Translations under genes and position numbers: made by a program | Shown: in pieces, positions 11,246-21,169 of the stretch | Layout of the letters: the number at the start of each line of letters is the position of its first letter | Position numbering within the stretch: position 1 is the first letter of the stretch | From: Symsagittifera roscoffensis | Taxonomy: Eukaryota > Xenacoelomorpha > Acoela > Convolutidae | Length of the DNA: 64,000 nt | NCBI RefSeq assembly: GCF_963678635.1 | Contig: NC_087070.1 | Span: 51,132,514-51,196,513 of the forward strand | Direction: 5' to 3' | The notes under the pieces: model-generated | Seen by the model: the letters and a program-made list of their open reading frames with translations, nothing else | Told to the model about the DNA's origin: nothing | Database searches by the model: none

Positions 11246-11899
11246 ATGGTATTCATTCTAGGAGCTAGTTCTTTGGATCACGCGCTCCGAAAACTTCCCG
11301 CTCCGTCCCAGAAGCGCGTCAAAGATACTTGCTTTACGAAGCCAGGTTTAAGTTTGAACTTTAACGCTAGGGACTCTCAGAAAACGATACAGTACTACCT
11401 TCATCACTATTTGTCGCACCGTAACGACCTTGTAATTTGGCACGACGCCATTAATAACTCGATAAGTAGGCACCGCAGCAACAATAACCGCAAGCTGAGT
11501 AGTGAGCAACTTGTCAATTTGTTATTAAGGTATAGGACAAACATTTGTGCGATCGTATACTGTAGACGGAACGGAACCGAGGATATAGAGGATATAGAGG
11601 ATAGTTTAGGTTCAACAGGTATTCTCATTCTCAACGTCGTTAAAGACTTTATCTCTAAGCGTAAGGCTAAGGACCAGGTACTAATTGAGAAGTACAAAGA
11701 GCTTCACCAGCCTCCTTCCCTTGAGTTAAAGACTCTCCTCCTTCTAAGGCGTTATAGCGCTAATCTTAACATCCTTAAGACACGTAAGAAGCGAAACCGC
11801 TTACCCCTCAAAGCTCGGAAAGCTATAAGAAATAGGCTTCAGGCAGAAGCTTTGAGACGTCAAGTTCCCCCGTCTTGTAAGCTAATGATGATTTACTAA
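11246..11899 (+). CDS. ORF0: upstream accessory protein of BEL1, possible degenerate SGNH-like fold
   Basis: 217 codons from the first ATG of the frame (the frame is open further upstream but without ATG). The protein has an N-terminal hydrophobic strand with GASSL (residues 6-10), a PGLS turn (33-36), a strand ending WHDAINNS (65-72), another strand CAIVYC (101-106), and a strongly basic C-terminus (about 168-206). The order GxSxL, PG, hydrophobic strand then HDxxNN recalls the blocks of SGNH/GDSL hydrolases, but the catalytic Asp-His pair is not evident. Family membership is a guess. The ORF ends 93 nt before the gag ATG, in the same frame but separated by two stops. BEL2 keeps an intact 214-aa version. 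The basic tail suggests nucleic-acid binding. Extra ORFs ahead of gag are unusual in BEL/Pao elements. Confidence 0.75.
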   Translation: MVFILGASSLDHALRKLPAPSQKRVKDTCFTKPGLSLNFNARDSQKTIQYYLHHYLSHRNDLVIWHDAINNSISRHRSNNNRKLSSEQLVNLLLRYRTNICAIVYCRRNGTEDIEDIEDSLGSTGILILNVVKDFISKRKAKDQVLIEKYKELHQPPSLELKTLLLLRRYSANLNILKTRKKRNRLPLKARKAIRNRLQAEALRRQVPPSCKLMMIY

Positions 11900-11992
11900 T
11901 GCAAATTTGATTACGTACCAAAACAGTATCTCATTTTATTGATTGTTTTCTATAAGTGAGCATCCGTAGAATATTGTCAATTTGTAAAAAAC

Positions 11993-14900
11993 ATGGACGA
12001 AAAATTCCAAAGTAAGATACGCAAGTTATTCGAAACCCGTCTAAATCTAGAAAATGAGCTGCTCAAAGGTCACTCATTATTACTTGAGTACATTGAGAAT
12101 AATAGTCGCACTACAAAAATTGATAATGCTGTTTACAAATGTAAAATTGCGTTGGAAAAAGCTGTCGACGTCAATGAGCAATTAATTAGGTTAGCGGGAA
12201 AAACGGAAAATCCTGAAAAAATTATTGCTCAGCAAGACCTTTGGCTTAAGAAAGTAACCGAAATGAACGATAAAGTAATGCACGAAGCTCAGAGTTACAA
12301 GATGAGCCTTGAACCTTCGTCATTTCCAGCAGCCGGCATTACAGGGAGCAAGGGATCTTTACAACAAACCAGGTCTGAGACATCCTCACGCTCGCACAAA
12401 ACAAGTGATTCAGCAGCACGAGTATCTGAAAACAGGTCTAAGGTCTCTAATAAGTCTAAGGATAGTAGAAAGCTTGACTCACATAAGTCTGATAAATCTG
12501 CTTCCACTCGTCATACGTCGACTGTTCGCACTATGTCATCAAGTGAGAAACGGCATGAGTTAGCTTTAGTAAAACGACGCCATGAGGAGCTGGAAAGGCA
12601 GTATCAAGTATCTTTAAGACTTAAAGAGCAAGAGAACCGTCTTAAGTTCGAACAAAGTCAGCTGGAACTAGAGCAATTGGCTGAAAATCATAAAAAGCAA
12701 CTAATTGAAATGGAATTGAAAGCGTTTGAACTTGAGGACAGTTCATCTGAGGTTAGCGAGAAGGTAGCGGAAAGTAATGTAACAGGAGTAAGTCAACCTA
12801 TTTCAAAGGTAGCAACCGATCGAACTAATGATTGGGTAGACTCTGTTAGTTCACAAGCACCTCCCGACGTTGCTAGTGCTCCAGGTTTGCAGGCCTTCAC
12901 TCATGTACCCATTTCGTCAGGACCGACGACTTCCGCCCTCCTTGCTCATGCAATTCACACCAGTAATAGTCATAACCATGAGCACACAGCATTGAGTGAC
13001 CCTGGAATCCATAGTTATGGACATCGGGCTATGCCTCAATTTGGCAGTGCAAGCCGTTTGCCATTGCAAGCTTCTGTTTCATTCCCAGCCTCTGTTCCAT
13101 TCCCAGTTAACAATATGCATTCTAGTGCACACGTGTCACCACCGTCTGCTATTCCTTTACAGACCATGAGTTCAAACATAACTAATGGTAGTTTTGCCAT
13201 TGCGCAACCGGAATCATTACCTGTCCCAATGTTACCGGCCCAACCCGGTTCTGGTTTTGTTTCTTTGTCGCCTGCATTTGCTGGTGGTGGCTTCTCATCT
13301 TCTGGAGTAAACCCAACGCCGGTTTTCTTTTCGGCACCTAACTGCCATGCAGAGCCAGTCCAGACGCAACATAATCTTCCCTTTGTTCCGCATACTGTGT
13401 CACCTAGTATCAACGATTACTACACAAGTGATGCAAACTTATGGCGATTGGCAGCTACAACTCCAATCGTCACGCCTGCTCAGTGTTGTAATGCTGGAAA
13501 CATTTTTTCTAATGTGACAACTATTGTCCCATCGTGTAACACCGCCGTTCCTTATACTAGTGGTGGGACTGTGTATTTTAATACTCCCCCAGTTCATCCC
13601 CAACATGTTCCGTATTTCGTCAATCAAACTAATACTGGTTATCAGCCAGTCAACGAAGACTACGCACCGTCTCCCGCTTATTCGAACCAAGGTTGTTCAT
13701 CGGATCGACCTCTCTCCGCTCGTGAATTGGCGGAATTATTGATGCATAGCCGCAAAGATCATCTTCCTGAATGGAAGTTAGCCCAGTTTGACGGTAACCC
13801 GTTAAACTGGCACGAATGGTTTGGTCAGTTTAAGTCCACCGTTGATTCCGCTGTTCTCACCGATGATACGAAATTGACATACTTAAAAACGCTCGTCACA
13901 GGCAAAGCAAAAACCGCAATTGCGGAGTTTAGTTATAGTGGCGTTATGTACAAGGATGCACTGGCCACCTTGCAATGGAAGTTTGGGCAACCACATGCCA
14001 TTGTTGGTGCGCATCTTGATAAGCTGAATACTTTTCCTCCACTTAAGATGCACAATTCGGAAAATGTCATTAGTTTCTCCTCTGCCATATCTGGCCTCGT
14101 AGCAGTTTTCAAATCATTGTCTTTCAACGATGATCTAAAGAGTGTTAACCTGTTAAACCAAGCTGTTAGTAAGCTTCCGCCTAACCTCAAGGAGGCTTGG
14201 TCAATGCATACTGTTAGACATAATTGGCAGCGACCAACACTCTTAGACTTTAACAACTGGTTGAAAGAAAAGGCCGAGGGGCATGAAAGATTACGTTTAC
14301 TCAGCTCTAAGGCAAAAAACGAAGAACCGGTTAAACCAAAAACAACCAAAGTTTTTGCAGCCAATAGCCAGGTAACTAGTAAGGCTCAGGATAAGTCTCA
14401 GGATAAGTCTAAGTTTCCGCCGTGCGTTTTGTGTAAGGGTAGTCATGCATTGTGGAATTGTGCTGTTTTTAAGGAAAAGAATGCTACTCAGCGAGCAAAA
14501 TACGTAGCTGAACAGAAACTTTGCTTCGCTTGCCTCAATGGCAATCATAGTTTCCGGCAATGTTCTAGAGCAAAAAAGTGCCCGAAGCCAGAGTGTGATA
14601 GCACACATAATGTCTTGCTCCATGGAGCCGAAAGAATATTTCCTCGGAAGGAAAATTCAAATGTCTCGAATAAGGCTGGAATAAACAAATCCAAGGAGAA
14701 TACAAACACTTCCACCCATGCCGCTGTTAGTGATGTACTTGACATTGAATCTTCTAAAGGGTTGTTGCCAATTGCAACACTTGGTGTATCCTCGGATGTA
14801 ACCAGCCTCCTGACGTTGGTTCTTTGTGATAGTGCATCGACTCACTCCTGGGTGTCTTCGTCACTCGTAAACCGTCTCGGCTTAGTAGGGGAGCCCGTTA

Positions 14901-17900
14901 ACTTGTCAATTAGTGGTTTCAATTCGACCACCGTTGTTGAGACTCAGAGGGTCAAGTTTACTGTTTCCTCCGAGCCGAATAATAGTGATTTCGTATTTTC
15001 TCTCTGTGCATATGTTAAAGACAATATTCGGATTGGTTCCGAATTAATCAATATTGCTGATTTGCAGAATAAATATCCACAATTAGCACCTATTAAGCCC
15101 ATTCAATATACTTATGAGGACGTTGAAGTTATTATCGGACAAGACTACTACCACGCCGTTAGACCCATTGAGTTCATCTTGGGAGATGATAAAAACTCAC
15201 CGTGTTCCGTTCGCCTACCGATAGGTTGGGTCTTAAGTGGTCCGTTGCCGCCGTCCGGTAATTCTACTTCTTCGTGTTTCAAGTGTGTTGTTGAAGATTC
15301 TTCTCTGACCGACCAGATAAAATCCTGGTACGAGTTGGAATCGTATGGTGCTTTCAAACAGGTCGATGCCCGTTCCGCCGCGGATAAACATGCTTTATCC
15401 ATCCTAAATTCTGAAACCGTTCACAATGGCGAAAGATACGTTGTGCCTATGCTTTGGATTGATAGTAATGTCAGTCTACCAAATAATTATTACTCGTCAC
15501 TTGCCCAATTTAAATCATTGGAGAGAAGGTTAAGTAAAGACCCTGAGCTGCGCGAAAGATACGCAGAAACAATTAGAGAGGACATTAGGAAAGGCTATGT
15601 CGTTACCGTCGAACCGCATGATCCACGTAAGCGTTCCGATCGCGAGTGGTATCTTCCGCACCATCCCGTCGTAAATCCGAATAAGCCGGGTAAGGTGCGC
15701 CGAGTCCTTAATGGGGCTTCTAAGTTTCACGGCACATCCTTAAATAAGTCCTTATTGGTGGGTCCTGACCTACTCCAAAATTTAATTTTTGTGCTTTTGC
15801 GATTCCGTCAACATAAGTACGCCGTTTCCGCGGATATAGAGGGTATGTTCCTCCAGGTAGGAGTCCTTGCCCGCGATCAAATTTCGCTCCGTTTTTTGTG
15901 GCGGGAGGATACCACTTCCGATGTGGTAGTTCATCAGTACACTCGCCATATATTCGGCGCACGGGATTCGCCTACGTGCGCCAATTTTGCGTTGCAAAAA
16001 ACAGCAACTGATAATATGTCCACATACCCTGAGGCCGCCTCAGTCGTAAATGAAAAATTTTACATGGACGATTACTTGGATTCATTCGAGAACGTTACCC
16101 AAGCAATTAAAACTAGTCGCGATTTGGTTTCCTTACTAAAATTGGGAGGATTTAATTTGACTAAATTTGTCAGTAATGCTGATGAAATCACTTCAGCAAT
16201 GAACCCCGAGGAATCCGAATCCTCATCTTCACCCATTAAGGAAATTTGTAACGGTGCCGAACAATCTTCACACGTCTTAGGCCTTAAGTGGGACCATGTG
16301 AAAGACACTTTGGTTGTTAGCAGAGGCGTGGATCGTCCTCTCGATAAAGCAATAACTCAACGAACCGTCTTGAGTTTCGTCTCTTCTGTGTTTGACCCTG
16401 TTGGGTTAGTAGCTCCATACACAGTTAGGGCCCGTCTTTTACTGAAAGATATTTGGAAAATCAGTGGTCAAAGTTGGGACGACGAATTGCCAGAAGACAT
16501 AAGAGATAAGTTTCTCGAGTGGCACTCCGGTCTCCCTCTCTTAGGGCAATTGACTATTCCCCGTTGTTACTTCACAGAGCCTGTTGATCAAATTGAGCTC
16601 CACATGTTCGGTGATAGCTCGCAGGATGTTTTCTGTGCTGTTGGATTTTTGCGTGCGCGACTCGCGAGCTCGCATAAAACTCAAATATCCTTCATCTTTG
16701 GTAAAGCTCGCGTTGCGCCCATGAAAGCGCTATCTATACCGAAGCTAGAGCTTCAAGCTGCTCTGCTCGCCACACGACTAAAAGATGATATACTGACCGC
16801 CCTTACCGTCTCTATTAATCATGTCTTTATGTGGACAGATAGTACAACAGTTTTGCAGTGGCTAAACTCCACTGAAAAATTACCTGTATTCGTCGCTAAT
16901 CGTGTCGGCGAAATCCTCGAGTCGACCACTATTGATGAGTGGCACCATGTTCTGAGCGGCGATAATCCAGCTGATACCGGTACGCGGGGGATTTCTTCGG
17001 AAGCCCTCAAGGATAGCAGCTGGGTTATTGGTCCGAGCATTCTCAGGACTACTGATTGGCCGTTTTTACCCGACGAACGTGTAATCAATAAAATTCGTTT
17101 GAAGGGTCCTTCTTGTGATGTTGATAATTGCTTGGAGACATCATCTTCCTTCGTCACCGATGTCACATCAATCAAACATCCCGAACACGGGTTCAATTGG
17201 GAAAGGTTCAGTTCCTTTACAAGATATAAACGAGTAGTCGCTTTTATGTTGAGGGTGTTGCCTTCACATAAGCATTTTCGTGGTAAAGACTTACGAATCA
17301 CCGACCCCACTGAACTTGATATTGCAGAAAGCAAACTGATTCATCTTGCTCAGATGGAATCCTTTCCCGTTGAGTTAAAAACACTCACCGCTGGCAAACC
17401 TATTAAGAATAGTAGTAAAATTGCCACATACTCGCCATTTATCGGTCCCGCTGGAATCATTCGTTCCACCGGACGGATTGTGCGCTTAGTGGATACCGAG
17501 TTTGATACTAAGCACCCAATAATACTCGACGCCCGACATACCTTAGTTCGTTTGTTGGCCCGCAGCCTCCACCATAAGCATTTTCATCAAGGATTAGATT
17601 ACATGCGCTCCGTTTTAAATATGAAATTTGCAATACTTGGGTTGCGTCGACTACTTCGGTCTGTCGAAAATCAATGTGTGACATGCCGTAAACGCAAAGC
17701 AAGCACCATCCAGCCAATTATGTCCGATTTACCGGTCGAACGTCTCGGATACAAGCAACCACCCTTCAATCATACGGGTGTGGATTACTTTGGACCGCTT
17801 TACGTTCCGGTTCGCAGAAGCACGGAAAAAAGATGGGGATTTCTTTTTACTTGCCTCACTACCAGGGCTGTACACCTTGAGATTGTACCGTCTCTGGACA

Positions 17901-18682
17901 CCAGTTCGTGTGTCATGGGCATTGAACGGTTCGTTGCGCGCCGTGGTACGCCAAGCACAATCTGGTCGGATAATGGCACGAACTTCGTTGGTGCGGAAAA
18001 GGAATTACTTGCCTGCATCAAGAGCTGGAATGGCATGGCTCCGACCATTTTTGCACACAAAGGTGTTACTTGGAAGTTTAACCCGCCAGGCGCACCCCAT
18101 CATGGCGGCTCCTGGGAACGCCTCGTCCGAAGCGTGAAGCGCGTGCTGTACGATATCCTAGGCAGTAGGCGAGTCACTGAAGAGGTGTTAGGAACAACAC
18201 TCTGCTTAGTTGAACAGGCTTTGAATTCGAGGCCAATCACTCCCGTTAGTACCGATTCACGTGAGTTAGAAGCGTTAACCCCAAACCATTTTTTGCTTGG
18301 ACAACATGCCACAAGCTTTCCTTCGCTTTTACCCGGGGAGCACTTCGATCACAAGAAAAGGTACGTGCGAGCGCAGTCATATGCTAACGCGATTTGGTCT
18401 CGTTGGCTTCGAGAATATGTTCCCTCGCTGAATAAGCGTGTCAAGTGGCACACTCATTCTGACTTTACTCTTAAAACAGGCGATCTCGTGTGGGTGATTG
18501 AGCCCGATAGTCCGCGTGGGTACTACCCTCTCGCCCGAATCGTCAAGCTAAACTACGGACAGGACGGTTGCGCCCGATCCGCCCTTGTCAGGACCGCAAC
18601 CCGTGAAGTCACGCGGCCGACCGTTAAGCTCGCTCCGGTTCTTCCTTCTTCAGGGGGGGAGGATGTTGCAATGCAAATGTAG
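11993..18682 (+). CDS. gag-pol: BEL1 Gag-Pol polyprotein (2229 aa)
   Basis: A single uninterrupted frame from an ATG in good context to a stop 19 nt inside the 3' LTR. Residues 1-60 and about 185-250 are charged and coiled-coil-like; about 285-560 is Ser/Pro/Thr-rich. A DUF1759-type gag core covers about 585-740. Two zinc knuckles follow: C811-C814-H818-C823 (one residue short of canonical) and C844-C847-H852-C857. The aspartic protease active site is D946-S-A. RT has D1281 and YMDD at 1357-1360. RNase H has D1541, E1586, D1616 and D1661. The integrase zinc-binding region is H1860-H1865 with C1895/C1898, and its core triad is D1931, D1993, E2042. A DUF5641-like C-terminus lies about 2110-2210. 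All catalytic residues are present, so the protein looks functional. No env-like frame follows pol. Confidence 0.97.
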   Translation: MDEKFQSKIRKLFETRLNLENELLKGHSLLLEYIENNSRTTKIDNAVYKCKIALEKAVDVNEQLIRLAGKTENPEKIIAQQDLWLKKVTEMNDKVMHEAQSYKMSLEPSSFPAAGITGSKGSLQQTRSETSSRSHKTSDSAARVSENRSKVSNKSKDSRKLDSHKSDKSASTRHTSTVRTMSSSEKRHELALVKRRHEELERQYQVSLRLKEQENRLKFEQSQLELEQLAENHKKQLIEMELKAFELEDSSSEVSEKVAESNVTGVSQPISKVATDRTNDWVDSVSSQAPPDVASAPGLQAFTHVPISSGPTTSALLAHAIHTSNSHNHEHTALSDPGIHSYGHRAMPQFGSASRLPLQASVSFPASVPFPVNNMHSSAHVSPPSAIPLQTMSSNITNGSFAIAQPESLPVPMLPAQPGSGFVSLSPAFAGGGFSSSGVNPTPVFFSAPNCHAEPVQTQHNLPFVPHTVSPSINDYYTSDANLWRLAATTPIVTPAQCCNAGNIFSNVTTIVPSCNTAVPYTSGGTVYFNTPPVHPQHVPYFVNQTNTGYQPVNEDYAPSPAYSNQGCSSDRPLSARELAELLMHSRKDHLPEWKLAQFDGNPLNWHEWFGQFKSTVDSAVLTDDTKLTYLKTLVTGKAKTAIAEFSYSGVMYKDALATLQWKFGQPHAIVGAHLDKLNTFPPLKMHNSENVISFSSAISGLVAVFKSLSFNDDLKSVNLLNQAVSKLPPNLKEAWSMHTVRHNWQRPTLLDFNNWLKEKAEGHERLRLLSSKAKNEEPVKPKTTKVFAANSQVTSKAQDKSQDKSKFPPCVLCKGSHALWNCAVFKEKNATQRAKYVAEQKLCFACLNGNHSFRQCSRAKKCPKPECDSTHNVLLHGAERIFPRKENSNVSNKAGINKSKENTNTSTHAAVSDVLDIESSKGLLPIATLGVSSDVTSLLTLVLCDSASTHSWVSSSLVNRLGLVGEPVNLSISGFNSTTVVETQRVKFTVSSEPNNSDFVFSLCAYVKDNIRIGSELINIADLQNKYPQLAPIKPIQYTYEDVEVIIGQDYYHAVRPIEFILGDDKNSPCSVRLPIGWVLSGPLPPSGNSTSSCFKCVVEDSSLTDQIKSWYELESYGAFKQVDARSAADKHALSILNSETVHNGERYVVPMLWIDSNVSLPNNYYSSLAQFKSLERRLSKDPELRERYAETIREDIRKGYVVTVEPHDPRKRSDREWYLPHHPVVNPNKPGKVRRVLNGASKFHGTSLNKSLLVGPDLLQNLIFVLLRFRQHKYAVSADIEGMFLQVGVLARDQISLRFLWREDTTSDVVVHQYTRHIFGARDSPTCANFALQKTATDNMSTYPEAASVVNEKFYMDDYLDSFENVTQAIKTSRDLVSLLKLGGFNLTKFVSNADEITSAMNPEESESSSSPIKEICNGAEQSSHVLGLKWDHVKDTLVVSRGVDRPLDKAITQRTVLSFVSSVFDPVGLVAPYTVRARLLLKDIWKISGQSWDDELPEDIRDKFLEWHSGLPLLGQLTIPRCYFTEPVDQIELHMFGDSSQDVFCAVGFLRARLASSHKTQISFIFGKARVAPMKALSIPKLELQAALLATRLKDDILTALTVSINHVFMWTDSTTVLQWLNSTEKLPVFVANRVGEILESTTIDEWHHVLSGDNPADTGTRGISSEALKDSSWVIGPSILRTTDWPFLPDERVINKIRLKGPSCDVDNCLETSSSFVTDVTSIKHPEHGFNWERFSSFTRYKRVVAFMLRVLPSHKHFRGKDLRITDPTELDIAESKLIHLAQMESFPVELKTLTAGKPIKNSSKIATYSPFIGPAGIIRSTGRIVRLVDTEFDTKHPIILDARHTLVRLLARSLHHKHFHQGLDYMRSVLNMKFAILGLRRLLRSVENQCVTCRKRKASTIQPIMSDLPVERLGYKQPPFNHTGVDYFGPLYVPVRRSTEKRWGFLFTCLTTRAVHLEIVPSLDTSSCVMGIERFVARRGTPSTIWSDNGTNFVGAEKELLACIKSWNGMAPTIFAHKGVTWKFNPPGAPHHGGSWERLVRSVKRVLYDILGSRRVTEEVLGTTLCLVEQALNSRPITPVSTDSRELEALTPNHFLLGQHATSFPSLLPGEHFDHKKRYVRAQSYANAIWSRWLREYVPSLNKRVKWHTHSDFTLKTGDLVWVIEPDSPRGYYPLARIVKLNYGQDGCARSALVRTATREVTRPTVKLAPVLPSSGGEDVAMQM
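18652..18663 (+). promoter_or_regulatory. Polypurine tract (plus-strand primer)
   Basis: AGGGGGGGAGGA directly abuts the TG of the 3' LTR, the expected place for plus-strand priming. It overlaps the last codons of gag-pol. In BEL2 the G-run is 11 instead of 7. Confidence 0.9.
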
Positions 18683-19142
18683 AGTATAGAATGTAGAGTA
18701 TAGATGCATATAAAACTGAACTAAAATGTAACAACAATAAGCACAGTTGGCCGAGCGGCCTAGAGACAAGTCTCTCACGCCGGTCAACCGGGTTCGAGTC
18801 CCCCCATATGCAGACCTTAAAACATGTAGACCCGAGGGGCTATAGCCCCATTTGACCGTTTTTTACTGTTTTTTTTTGGTTCTAATTCGGTTCAGCCTTG
18901 ATTAAGGTTGACCGCCAAAAAGAGCAATTTGTCTCAAGGACATTACCGACCGGTTCTTGTGGCTAGCTTGCGCCGTTTTGTACCAAAAACGGACAGTTCA
19001 GAATTGAAGTTATATGATGTTATGCTTGACCAAAATTATGATAAAATATTGATTTTTCTGAGAGTCTTTGCCGATAAATACTCTTTATAATTCAAAGCAT
19101 TCGACTTCATAGTTTTACCAAATAACGGAGATTGAGCGCACA
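18664..19142 (+). repeat. BEL1 3' LTR
   Basis: 479 bp, matching the 5' LTR except for one extra T in the second T-run. It contains the gag-pol stop codon near its start and the same octamer, TATA-like box, tRNA-like segment, palindrome and T-runs. It is followed by the AGTTA target duplication. Confidence 0.96.
18741..18812 (+). other. tRNA-like segment in 3' LTR
   Basis: Second identical copy of the LTR tRNA-like region: A box at 18748-18758 and B box at 18791-18801. If the boxes recruit Pol III, transcription from this copy would end at the T-runs within the LTR. Confidence 0.75.
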
Positions 19143-19147
19143 AGTTA
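19143..19147. repeat. Target-site duplication of BEL1, right copy
   Basis: AGTTA, matching 9480-9484. Confidence 0.95.
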
Positions 19148-19547
19148 CATATACATCTGATGCCTGCAAAAACTCAGAAACCACAAGCAGATACTGTAAT
19201 CAGAATTAAATTGTCAACTTGAAAAGAGTTCTCATTATTTTTAGAAAACAAGAAAATTTTATGATAAAGAAATGGTGTGCCATTAGGAATGAATGATTCA
19301 AATAAAAAATTGGGGAAAAATATGTTGAAAACAAAATAACCAAAATTTAGCAACACTAAGGAAACATTCAAAATTACAATTTTAAAAGAAAATATTTCGA
19401 AAGTAAAAAAATTGACCCAAATAAATTGATTTGGGAAAATAGTTTTGAATTAAAAAAAAAAACATTAGCAACCTTAATAAAACCTTCAATAATATTTTTT
19501 TTCAAAAGGACACGTTTTAAAAGTGTAATCTTTTACATCTAAAATAC
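19148..19547. other. Satellite remnant and AT-rich spacer
   Basis: The first ~60 bp (CATCTGATGCCTGCAAAAAC, GCAGATACTG) continues the degenerate ~26-bp satellite interrupted by BEL1. The rest is AT-rich and shows no recognisable gene. Confidence 0.6.
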
Positions 19548-19912
19548 GGGGCTTAGGAAATTAGACGACAAGCAAATTAGACGGTCCGAAAACAACACCT
19601 GAAATTTGCTTACAGATTTGAATTAGCTTTTGCTTGAGTAAATACAGGTTGTCCAACGGCAAGGCAATTTAACAATACCTTATGTATAACTTATGCATTT
19701 CCAAAACGTATTTCACTTTTTGGTTTATTGTTATATAATAACTTCGATCAGATCTGTGATCATATACTTTTTTTGTTTTTGCAAATTTTCTTTTAAACAA
19801 AAATTTATTTTGGCCCGGTTCCTATCGTCTAAAATCACAAAAAAGTATCGTCTAAATTCCGTTGTTTTATGGTCTTCAAATTTGCTTGTCGTCTATTTTC
19901 CTAGGCCCCCTG
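19548..19912. mobile_element. hAT-like MITE with long terminal inverted repeats
   Basis: The left end (GGGGCTTAGGAAATTAGACG, continuing ACAAGCAAATT) is the inverted complement of the right end (AATTTGCTTGTCGTCTATTT then TCCTAGGCCCC), about 31 bp with a few mismatches. Read from the right, the terminus is CAGGGGGCCTAGG, typical of hAT elements. AAATAC occurs on both sides, consistent with an 8-bp duplication whose left copy lost a few bases. About 365 bp, no coding capacity. Confidence 0.7.
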
Positions 19913-20358
19913 AAATACACTAATCTTAGTGAAGTCAATTAACGTTAAAGTTATTTTTGGGAGGTAAGCCCCTCGTCACTTTTCGTTAGCAGCATGATAA
20001 TTGAATCTTTTTTGGAATCCTAATCACAGCTAATATGGTTTTTTAATGATACAACATTTAAAATCCATGCAAGTTTTTGTGAGGTACATAAGGTCGGGCA
20101 AAAACACACCCGATACACCCTAAATCCGTCCCGTCCTTCTAATGATAATTCAATTACCACTTATAAACAAAATCGTTATAGTAATAATTTTCATCATATG
20201 ATACTGCTAATTTTGCATTAATAAAAAAGACTATAACAAAACTCATGATAATTTCTGATAATCATGAAACTCTTAAAAGTAATAAGGATATTCATAATAC
20301 TTTTAATCATAATTATAATTAAAACAATCACAAAAACCATAACAAAGTAGCACAGAAC
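19913..20358. other. AT-rich spacer with ATAAT-type low complexity
   Basis: From about 20150 the sequence is dominated by ATAAT/ATCAT-like strings, which resume at 20960 after the next segment. No gene is visible. Confidence 0.5.
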
Positions 20359-20959
20359 GTTCCGACCATTGTCTTCAAATAACTACAAAAAAAATGTTTT
20401 TCAAGTTAGTGTAGTTTTTTTTCTGCGTGTTGTGATAAAGGGTTGTGATGTAAATCATTAATTTAGGTAAATTTGACACTGATAGTAAAATAGACCAACT
20501 GGACAATTTTTTTCCAGAAAAATGGCTCAGGAAAAATAATTTAAAAATTTCATCATTTTTTCAATTCAAATATTTTCGCAGAAAATTTTTGAGCTTTTCT
20601 GATGGTTGTGGTTCCAAATATTGGAGCTAAAAATTCCAAAAACTAGTTTACTTGCTTAAAACTAGGTTTTTAGGTCCTAAATTAGACCTAATTAAGCTGA
20701 TGTAAAAAGCCTGCTCATTGGCTTATTTTACTCGAAATAAGATGAAAAACCAAAAAAGTCAAACCAGTTTTTCGCGACACTGGGATTTGTTTTGAATTTT
20801 TCAAATTAAATCGAATCACAATTGAAAGAGCTTTAATATGATATATCACTCAACCCAGTCCGCTGATTAATTGTGGCACCTGATTTTGCGTGGAAAACAA
20901 AAAGAAAAAAACTGAAAAAAGAATACAAAGTTCCTCCCCATTTTTCAAATGGTCGGAAC
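20359..20959. mobile_element. Possible small transposon with GTTCCGACCATT inverted ends
   Basis: GTTCCGACCATT (20359-20370) and AATGGTCGGAAC at the right end (to about 20959) form a 12-bp inverted pair enclosing about 600 bp. The pair interrupts an ATAAT-rich tract present on both sides. The right terminus read inward (TGTTCCGAC) matches the 5' terminus of the Helentron-like element at 23627, but the interior does not. No target duplication or terminal hairpin was seen, so classification is open. Confidence 0.4.
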
Positions 20960-21169
20960 AATAACTCATAATATCAGTAATAACTTTAATATTAATCATC
21001 ATAAAAAATCATAAATCATAATAATAGAGAAATTAAAGAAGAATTCATTCGTAGCTACTTATTGTTAGACTAAAACAGCGTCCGGAAAAAATCATAAAAT
21101 GAAAAAAAAATAACTAAGTTTTTTGTGCATATTCAATTTTGACAAACGTGGTCGAAATAACTGTTTTTC
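20960..21169. other. AT-rich spacer
   Basis: Continues the ATAAT-rich low-complexity sequence and then ordinary AT-rich DNA; no gene seen. Confidence 0.5.

Larger units (their letters stand above)
9485..19142 (+). mobile_element. BEL1: full-length BEL/Pao LTR retrotransposon
   Basis: This 9,658-bp element has matched LTRs (TG...CA), a 5-bp TSD, a primer-binding site 3 nt after the 5' LTR, a G-rich polypurine tract abutting the 3' LTR, and an uninterrupted gag-pol frame. Domain order (gag, zinc knuckles, protease, RT, RNase H, integrase, C-terminal DUF5641-like region) is that of the BEL/Pao superfamily. The two LTRs differ only by one T in a homopolymer, so insertion was very recent. Unusual extras are a tRNA-like region in each LTR, a long leader with a minisatellite and two hairpins, and an additional ORF ahead of gag. 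It sits inside the ~26-bp satellite. Confidence 0.97.

Noticed and set aside
18664-19142. An env-like gene after pol in BEL1
   Set aside because: gag-pol runs through the polypurine tract and stops inside the LTR, so there is no room for another gene.
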